64,000 nt of DNA from positions 78,002,830 through 78,066,829 of the forward strand of contig NC_134279.1 in assembly GCF_949628215.1 (NCBI RefSeq), in the 5' to 3' direction. The DNA is from Phalacrocorax aristotelis. Taxonomy: Eukaryota > Chordata > Aves > Suliformes > Phalacrocoracidae. Both the position numbers and the translations under genes were made by a program. Below are positions 56,926-64,000 of the stretch, in pieces (position 1 is the first letter of the stretch; the number at the start of each line of letters is the position of its first letter). Under the pieces are notes generated by a model. It was not told the DNA's origin and ran no database searches. It saw only the letters and a list, made by a program, of their open reading frames with translations.

Positions 56926-59900
56926 GTGAGCCTCAACCATGCAGGGAGCTGCTCGCAGGGATGTGCATGAGGATTTTGGGGTGTTCAGATGCATCTGCCT
57001 GCCTTCACCCCACCCTCTTTGCAGCTTTCCGAGGATGGAGCCTGTTGTGCCATTGTCTGCTCCTTTCTGTACCCTGTTCTCCTCTGTCACTTCCCTGGGG
57101 CTTGTTACCTCCTGGAAAAGGTGTCCCCCATAGTCCTGCTCGCTGCTCCAGACCTGCCCTCCCACCAGGGATTTCTGCTGCTCCACACTCCCATTGAGAT
57201 CTGAGTTTTGATGTTTTTAAACATTTAACAACTATCACTTCCACAAGAGGGCAGCTACAACCTCTGTCTCATTGGCACTTCATGACAAAATTTGGGTTTC
57301 CTGTATTTCATATTTTAACACAGCTTGCTCTGATTTTGTCGAGTGTCCCCTGGGGTCTCTCACTGTAGAGCTACTGGAGACAATAAAGTGGGCTGGTTTA
57401 CTCCTAATAACTAAGAATAACTTGTAGGATATCTCTCAGCTCTCCAGCTGCTGAAAGTCTTTAGTTTTGCTGAAAGCTTCCCAGGAGCACGAAGAGTACA
57501 GATGTAGGAAGCCATGGGTCAGAAAAATACTCCTCTACCCAATCTAACAGCCCCTCTAACCATTTTCCTTCTAGACCTGATTGACAGGGCCTTCAGCAGG
57601 TTCAGACACAAGGACATCGTCCATCTGTCCAGGCTGAAAGACGGGCTAAATGTTTTGGAGCTGTGGCATGGGGTTACTTATGCGTTTAAGGATCTGTCCT
57701 TGTCCTGCACGGGACAGTTTTTACAATACTTCTTGGAGAAAAAACAGAAGCACGTCACTATTCTGGTGGGTGAGTATGCCTCTGTGTGTCAGGTAGAACT
57801 TCTGGGCAGGTCTTTACCTTGAGAGCCATCATCCCACAGCCCTCCCCATAGATGCCCTGGGGTGGTATTGCCTCGTGGGTGGCTGGTTAGTGATCTCCAG
57901 GCAATGCCACGGTGGCTGCTTTAGCCAAAATCATCTCATAGAGCATCTCTGTATGTTTTTCTTAAAGTCCAGTGATGCAGGTTTGACTGATGCATCAATT
58001 TTTGCTTTTCTTCATTCTCCCTCACTTTGAAACAGGGACTTCAGGGGACACGGGGAGCTCGGCCATTGAGAGTGTGAGAGGACAGAAGAACACGGACATC
58101 TTTGTTCTGCTGCCCAAGGGGTTCTGCACGCAGATACAGGAACTTCAGATGACCACTGTCATTGAAGACAATGTTCATGTCTTTGCTGGTTGGCATTACT
58201 GTTGGACTGTCCACTTTATGGCCCTACTGTGTCAAAACCGTAACCCTAAAAGTCTCAGGGCGCTGCTGCTTTAGCACCTACAGCCAACTGGCTTGTTGCC
58301 ATCATGGCTACTGTGCCCAGACATGTGGCTAACAGGAGCCTATAGCAGACATCCCCACTCTGATGAAAAGTGGTTCAAGGCTTCCTTTTCTCCTGGCCAC
58401 AGATCAGAACTGCCTCCATGCAGGTGGTTGGTGTTTAGCTGCACTGAATTCAGCACCATTTCTTGGCACTAAAAGGATTAAGACTCACCACTTCCCTCCA
58501 TCCCCTCACCGTCATGGGTGGTCCATCCCCTACCTCTGTGCCGCCCCCATGGTTAGGGATCACTGCTGGGTGCTTGAGCTGTGTCCATAGACTCCTCTGC
58601 TCAGCCAGGTGTCACCTTGGCATCTCATGGAGGATGCAGGCATTTGCGTTCCTGGCAAATATACACTTGGCGTAAGCAAGAGCCCAGAGTGCAATGTCTG
58701 CAGGAACCACCTGGCATCCATGTGGTGGTACTCAACCGCTGGCTTGTACAGCCCCAAAGGCAGATGGGCAGCTCAGGACACCCCTGGCTGCAGCAAACCC
58801 CGGGGCTTGAGACTGGCCCTATTTCTGAGCAGAAATACTTTGTTTGCGCTGATGTTGGCAGATCTAATCTTTCTTTTCTCCTTTTGACAGCTCATGGGAA
58901 CAGTGATGAAATCGATGACCCAATCAAGGAACTGTTCGCTGATGTTGATTTTGCCAGAAAATATAATCTGATGAGTTTGAATTCAGTCAATTGGTCTAGG
59001 ATTATGGTGCAGATTGCTCACCACTTCTACGCTTACTTTCAGTGCGCTCTGTCCCTGGATACCACCCCACTGCCAGTGGTGGAAATTGTTGTGCCAACAG
59101 GAGGAGGAGGAAATGTCACAGGTGAAGGGAAAAAAGATAGGTTAGATAGGGAAGAGAGAGAGTGCTGTGACTTATAGTCTAAAAGCACTTTGCAGATGCC
59201 AGGTATTGCTATTTATTAAAACACCCACTCTCTGGTAGGATTTCTTCAGAACCACTTAGATTTTATTACTCATATATGGTTATTACTCATTCAGGTGTCA
59301 CTGATGATTTGCAACGTGCAGAAAATCCCAAACCACCCTTTGATGATGACTGTAGCTATCCTGAGGATGGGCATATTAGAAGAGGACAGAATGTGTTTGA
59401 TCCAGAAAAGAGGGAAAATACTGTGGCTCTGTTTTCCTAAGTGAGACATTAACAGAGGTGTGGAGCCCTGCCTGGTCCTACTCTGGTTTGCACGGTAGTG
59501 TGCAGTCAAGAGAACCACTCCTAATTGCATAATCTGGCCTTCTAAATGTGAGTCCTAGATTGCCTCCATCCCAAAATCGGTGTACAGCTGTTTTATGAAA
59601 GCAACAAAGGATTCGATGCACTCACTGTATTTCCAGGCTGCCTGTTTGAGACAACATTAATAAGACACAAGACCCAAAAGATTCATCTCTCTTGCTTGAA
59701 CAGCAGCTGCCTGACCTCTCGGTCCCCTGCCCATCCATCTTCAAATCTGGAGATGCCCAAGGGTCAGTGTTCGATGGCCTGACATGGCAGGAGAGCATTG
59801 CATCCCAGGATTTTACCATCTGGTGCTTGACCAAAACGTTGTAGATATCTCAGAGACTATTAGGGAATGTCATTTGTAGCTGCTTCTGAACTACATGCTC

Positions 59901-62900
59901 AATCAATTTGTAGTGACTTCTTTGCTAAACCTCCTTTGAATGTTTCTTCAAGAAGCATGCATGCATTTTTTCACTTTTTTTCTAGCTGGCTGTATTGCCC
60001 AGCAAATGGGTCTCCCGATTCGACTTGTTGCCGTGGTTAACAGCAATGACATCATTCATAGGACTGTTCAACATGGAGATTTCTCACTGTCAGAGAGTGT
60101 GAAGGCTACGTTAGCATCAGCCATGGATATTCAGGTATGTAATGAATTGGCCAAAATGGGACAATACAAAATATTATATATTTTTATCATTTCCCCCTTG
60201 TACTCTGTTTTACCTGGTTTATGAGAGCATAATTCCGTGACTGGCAATGCCTCTCAGCAATGGATTATTAAGAGGTGTAACTCATATTGAGCATTTATGC
60301 TTCAGACTGCTGAGCTGAGATAGATCAAACACCTTCTTCCTCATTTTCAGGGCTTGACTTTGTAATCTTCATTGTTAAATGCTGCGTTTCTGAGGTTTCA
60401 TTATGTGCAAGGTTAGCAAGAGAGGGGTGTTTTCTCAAAATGTGACACAGAAAATACAGAAAATTATAAATCCCACCATGTCATGTTGATGCTTCTGAAA
60501 GGCTTCACTAAGGGCAAGAGAAGAGACCAGGAAGAAGGTAGGGAAGCCCAGAAGAAATGCCTCATCTGTGACCATCTGCAGTTTGCTCAGGGAAAAACAA
60601 GTCTCAGCAGGCCGGGAAAGGCCTCAGAAATGAAAAGTCATGGAGGTACAGAAACCAAACACCTGGAAGCAAATACCTCCCATTTCATACCTACCCTGTG
60701 ATCCACAGGGACTGGATCTGCTTCCAGACAAGTGACCAAAGTGTGAAACACTTGGTGTTGTGTCGCTGTGGCCTTACGCTACCTGGATTTTCCAACAGCT
60801 GTTCAAACATATTAGGAGGACCTGGGAGCCTGAAGGAACTGCCATGCTTTGCAGTTAGTAACCCATTATGCCCCCATCACCAGGCTTCTGTGGTCTGCAG
60901 CCTGACTTTCCTCCCAAGGCATGGATTTGTGGAGCTCCTCAAGGCTCAAAGGGTAGCTGGGCTCCTCTCTTGGCCCATGTCTCTTCAGTAGCACTAGTCT
61001 GCTGAGGTGCCTAAGCATGTGCCAGACTTTGGGATCATAAGGGAAGACAGCCAGGCGAGGTGATGTCCCGAGATTCCTGAGGAGCTGGATGGGTGTATCC
61101 CTCTGCACATCCTTCTCCATGGCTGACTGGGGTATCACTGTATAGCTCACATCTGAAGCATCCATGCAAATATTTCCATATCTGAGCAGATCATGCTGGA
61201 AGGAACCTCGGGAGGTCTCTAGTCAGGACCTTCTCAAAGCAGGGTCACCCATAAGGTCAGACTGGGTTGCTCAGGGCTTTGTTCAGTCAGGTACTGGAAA
61301 CCTTCAAGGATGGAGAGTGCACGGCCTCTTTAGGTTGCCTATTTTGCAGACAAGCTGGAGCAGAGAAAACTCTCCAGTTAGACACTAACTGAAGAGTTGA
61401 AGGTGAAGCAAAAAAGTGTAGTGTGGATGAGCCTTTCCAGGAGAAATTCTAGGAGACACAGCAGATGCTGTGTCTTTGCAGTACGTGAAGCCAGCCAGGG
61501 GCTGTTCTCTGGGAAGCACCATGCAGTTCATGTCCATGTGCTGAAACTTTCCTAGGGAACAGTCCCCAGCATGATCGGTCCTCCAAACTGGGCCCACTGG
61601 TTCTCCTGGGTGACTCTAGTGGCATGGGACAAAACCAGACCAGAGAGCTGGCTAATAAGATAAATGGCAAAGCCAGTGCTCACACCAGTGTCCTGGACCA
61701 GTTCGACTTACTGGTGTTGATGTAGTCATCTGCAGTGGAAGCTATAAGGCTGGTATAAATGGAGGGTGAAGAAGAAAGTCTGGATGTGGGACCAGCAGAA
61801 GGAAGGGCAGGAGAAGGGGTGTCAAGAAGATGGTGCTGGAGGAACCTCTGGTAGGAGGTCATCGAAGTCTAGGCACACTAACATGCAGCTTCTCAGGACA
61901 GCCAGATTGGGAAGCAGAGGACAGCCTAAACCAGGGGACAGCCTAAAGCAGGCTACGCCCAGACTCAACTGAAGATTACAGGCTGGAGGCCCTGGGAGAT
62001 GATGGTGGGAAGATGAAGAACAGGACTGGGGCCATAAGCCACTCAGATAAGGACACGAAAGACTAAGTCAGTCCTAACGACTTGCTGAGGTAGGACGGGA
62101 TGGAGAGACAAAAGGTCACAGGCATTGTCAGCTGCTAAAAAGTATAAAGAGCTCACCCAAAACCAGCACTTGAACCCAGGAGATGTGATGAAGTCTCAGC
62201 AGTTGGTGCCCCTTGTCCTGTCTGTCCCTACAAGATATCTTGGCCAAACCACCTGGAAGATCATTTGGTCCTTGTGAGCATGTGGGAATGAAAGAGTGAG
62301 TGGAGAAATTCGTTTGGGACCCTCCTGTATGGTCTTGCACTGAGTTCTGCTGCAGTGTTGCAACACTGATTGCTACATAGCCATACAGACCAGTCAGGCC
62401 CTATATGTGCTTTATGTGTTCATAAAGATTATCGGTCAGCCCTGCAGGGAGCTGGGTGTCTCACGAAGTCACGCAGGAGCTGGGTGACTCACAGCAGCAT
62501 CTGCAGCACTGAGTAAACAGCTGGATATTTCTGGTTCTCAGATACATAATGTGTTATTAGCCTGGGTTCTTCAAGGTGATTGTACAGATGTGGTCACGCT
62601 ATTGATTTTATCAGTCTTCCCTGCATTAGTTTTTGTTTTTTAATCTGATGGTCACTGCCAGACTTCTCTGACAGGTCAGAGATCTGAAAGACATTGTACA
62701 AGTTCCTAAAGACTGTCTTGGGATGTAGGTATGCAGGGGGAAAACACAAAGCCCACCCCAGCTTCCACCAACTAAAACGTGGCAGTAGGACCTCAACTCT
62801 AATTAGATACCAGAGAATCCACACAGGTGCTCTCCCCTCAAGACATATGCTCGAATTTCCACTGCTAACCTATTCCCTTGTTGTCTCAGGAGCCTTATAA

Positions 62901-64000
62901 CATGGAGAGGATCCTCTGGCTTCTCTCAGGCTCCAACAGCCGCCTGACAAAAAAGCTGATGGAGCAATTCAGCGTGTCAAAAAGCCTTAAGCTGCCGGAG
63001 GATTTGCACAGAAAGGTGAGTTCCTCATGCATGTGGCTCAGCATGTGTGTGCGTGCAAGGAGATTTACCACTACCAGTTATTTTCAACTCATTTTCTGAA
63101 TAAAATTTAATAGTGGAGAGTTTCCAAACAAAAATGTAAGTGTGAAGCCAGAGGAGTTTTATATCTGTTGTGTGCATGGGGATGTTTGTTTTTTTTTTTA
63201 AATACCCTCTTTCTTCTTTGCAAAACTGATTAAAAACTGCCTACAATTATTTAAGTAGAATATGCAACCACCCCTTCCTTGGCCACTCCAGTGCCGGCAT
63301 TGGCCGGGCACCGAGGCGTCGTGCAGCAGGTGCTGGGACAAACCGAAGAGTGGCTTTTGGGAGTGCATTTGCTGGGTTCGGTGCTGCAATTCAGCCTTGG
63401 TGTTGTGGCAAATGGGAGCACGAACGCAAAGCAGAGAAAAAGACAATAGGAAACGAAACGTTTCAGATGCAAAGTTCTTCTGGCCAGATGCAATAATCTT
63501 GCCCCTTCCCATCCAACACACACTGTCCCCCACGGAGCATCCTTTGCCCGGTGCCTGCTCCTGCTTGCACAGCAGCAAAATATAGAATAAAACCCCCCAT
63601 ATTATTAAAAAGAAAGAAGAGCTATTACACTGAGGTGGGTTTTACAAGCCCTCAGAAACTCCCTTGGAGCATGCAAATAGCAGTGCCGAGGGGCTCCTCT
63701 CCACCCATGCTCCCAGCACATGGGGACAGAAACCCCTCACTCGTGCCCTGACCCTGTGGCCATTTCCAGCAGCGCCTCATCTCCTGGCTGCAGCAGCAAC
63801 TCATTTCCCTTCAGTCCCTGGTGAGCTCCATCCTCCAGACTCCCTATTTCGAACTGCTTTGCTGAGTGCCCATGGCACAAGCCCATCTGGGAATGTGTGG
63901 GCTGGTGATGCCCTGTGCAAACCTCCCTGTTTTCCCCGGGGTTGCAGCTCTCCGAGACCCTGCGCTCATGCTCGGCCTCTGACGAGGACATCGTGCGAGC
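56698..64000 (+). CDS. THNSL2: THNSL2, threonine synthase-like 2, partial at the right edge
   Basis: Coding exons 56703-56925, 57575-57769, 58036-58188, 58891-59121, 59986-60134, 62890-63015 and 63948 onward join in frame for 376 codons. The human protein has 484 aa, so about 108 C-terminal residues lie beyond the window. This is a fold-type II PLP enzyme of the threonine synthase family. Animals lack threonine synthesis; mammalian THNSL2 is described as a phospho-lyase acting on O-phosphohomoserine and O-phosphothreonine, giving 2-ketobutyrate. The start MDYVSTRGG parallels human MWYVSTRGV. The Schiff-base lysine is K113 in YAFKDLSLS, the phosphate-loop motif [12 protein letters not shown] covers 140-151, and the PLP glycine loop TGGGGN is at 260-265. 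The next upstream splice signal makes exon 56698 the first coding exon. No frameshift or stop is seen. Confidence 0.95.
57575..57769 (+). CDS. THNSL2: THNSL2 coding exon 2 (PLP lysine)
   Basis: The 195-nt exon follows CCTTCTAG and ends CTGGTGG before GTGAGT. It encodes residues 75-140, including [14 protein letters not shown] with PLP lysine K113. Confidence 0.96.
58036..58188 (+). CDS. THNSL2: THNSL2 coding exon 3
   Basis: The 153-nt exon follows TGAAACAG. It encodes residues 140-191 with [12 protein letters not shown] and [18 protein letters not shown]. It ends TTTGCTG before GTTGGC, a weak donor (T at +3 and +4). The frame and the conserved residues on both sides (VFA then AHGNSDE) still support this junction. 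Confidence 0.9.
58891..59121 (+). CDS. THNSL2: THNSL2 coding exon 4
   Basis: The 231-nt exon follows CTTTTGACAG and ends GTCACAG before GTGAAG. It encodes residues 191-268, with [36 protein letters not shown] and the PLP loop PTGGGGNVT. Confidence 0.96.
59986..60134 (+). CDS. THNSL2: THNSL2 coding exon 5
   Basis: The 149-nt exon follows TTTTTTCTAG and ends ATTCAG before GTATGT. It encodes residues 268-317, with [20 protein letters not shown] and the run up to ASAMDIQ, close to the human sequence. Confidence 0.96.
60135..62889 (+). other. THNSL2 intron 5
   Basis: The intron is 2.75 kb. It contains an antisense CR1 remnant at 61165-61330. The rest holds no recognised exon; open frames of 60-99 codons lie on both strands without known domains. 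Confidence 0.8.
61165..61330 (-). mobile_element. Old CR1 LINE fragment
   Basis: On the plus strand it reads TGGAAGGAACCTCGGGAGGT, CTCAAAGCAGGGTCACCCAT, TTGCTCAGGGCTTTGTTCAG and CTTCAAGGATGGAGAGTGCA, the reverse complement of a standard CR1 3' region. It lies in THNSL2 intron 5. Confidence 0.85.
62890..63015 (+). CDS. THNSL2: THNSL2 coding exon 6
   Basis: The 126-nt exon follows TTGTCTCAG and ends AGAAAG before GTGAGT. It encodes residues 318-359, [17 protein letters not shown] then the variable [10 protein letters not shown] region. Confidence 0.96.
63016..63947 (+). other. THNSL2 intron 6
   Basis: The intron is 0.93 kb. It has a run of about 12 T near 63188 and no recognised element. Open frames of about 100 codons on both strands near 63.2-63.6 kb look compositional. 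Confidence 0.75.
63948..64000 (+). CDS. THNSL2: THNSL2 coding exon 7, cut by the window edge
   Basis: It follows GGGGTTGCAG. 53 nt are visible, in frame with exon 6, encoding residues 360-376 ([17 protein letters not shown]) plus two bases. It aligns with human LSEAVTSVSVSDEAITQ. Confidence 0.9.

Noticed and set aside
1-64000. Search for CRISPR arrays, tRNA genes, LTR retroviruses and bacterial-type systems
   Set aside because: No regularly spaced repeats, tRNA arms, paired LTRs or gag/pol-like frames were recognised by eye. The reverse-transcriptase motifs present belong to CR1.

Overview
This is vertebrate nuclear DNA, most likely from a bird. The genes are split by GT-AG introns. The dispersed repeats are CR1 LINE fragments with the ATTCTATG-type 3' tails typical of birds and other sauropsids. 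The order SMYD1 (+), FABP1 (-), THNSL2 (+) matches the block known from human chromosome 2p11. I cannot name the species from the sequence. There are no bacterial operons, CRISPR arrays, RNA genes or integrated viruses that I could recognise.

Layout. 1-3.65 kb holds no recognisable coding exon and is probably intron or flank of a leftward gene. 3.78-4.27 kb is a dense CpG island with a strong splice donor on the minus strand, so it is probably the promoter and first exon of that gene; synteny suggests KRCC1, but no KRCC1 coding sequence lies in the window. A degenerate GCCTAG-based repeat edges the island. 7.0-34.15 kb is the complete SMYD1 gene: ten coding exons, 491 codons plus stop, with an 11 kb first intron and a MEF2-type TATA element about 95 bp before the start codon. 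36.58-40.52 kb is the complete FABP1 gene on the minus strand: four exons, 127 aa, with a TATA box. SMYD1 and FABP1 converge tail to tail across about 2.4 kb. 40.7-55.8 kb is a gene-free stretch with five CR1 copies, including a roughly 3 kb element at 48.16-51.17 kb that keeps wrecked endonuclease and reverse-transcriptase sequence. 56.7-64 kb is THNSL2 on the plus strand: six complete coding exons and part of a seventh, with the last quarter of the protein beyond the right edge.

The three genes do not form a pathway. SMYD1 is a striated-muscle lysine methyltransferase and myosin cofactor, FABP1 is a liver and gut fatty-acid carrier, and THNSL2 is a PLP enzyme related to threonine synthase. 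The promoters agree with this: MEF2, E-box and M-CAT-like motifs at SMYD1, and HNF1/FOXA-like motifs at FABP1.

I found no convincing new biological system. The points most worth checking are the 39-nt in-frame SMYD1 exon 5 (the known isoform switch), the overlapping MEF2/TATA element, the two very similar direct CR1 copies that bracket most of SMYD1 and all of FABP1, the unidentified leftward CpG-island exon, and the weak donor of THNSL2 exon 3. Exon coordinates were derived by hand from splice consensus, reading frame and remembered family sequences. No alignment was run.
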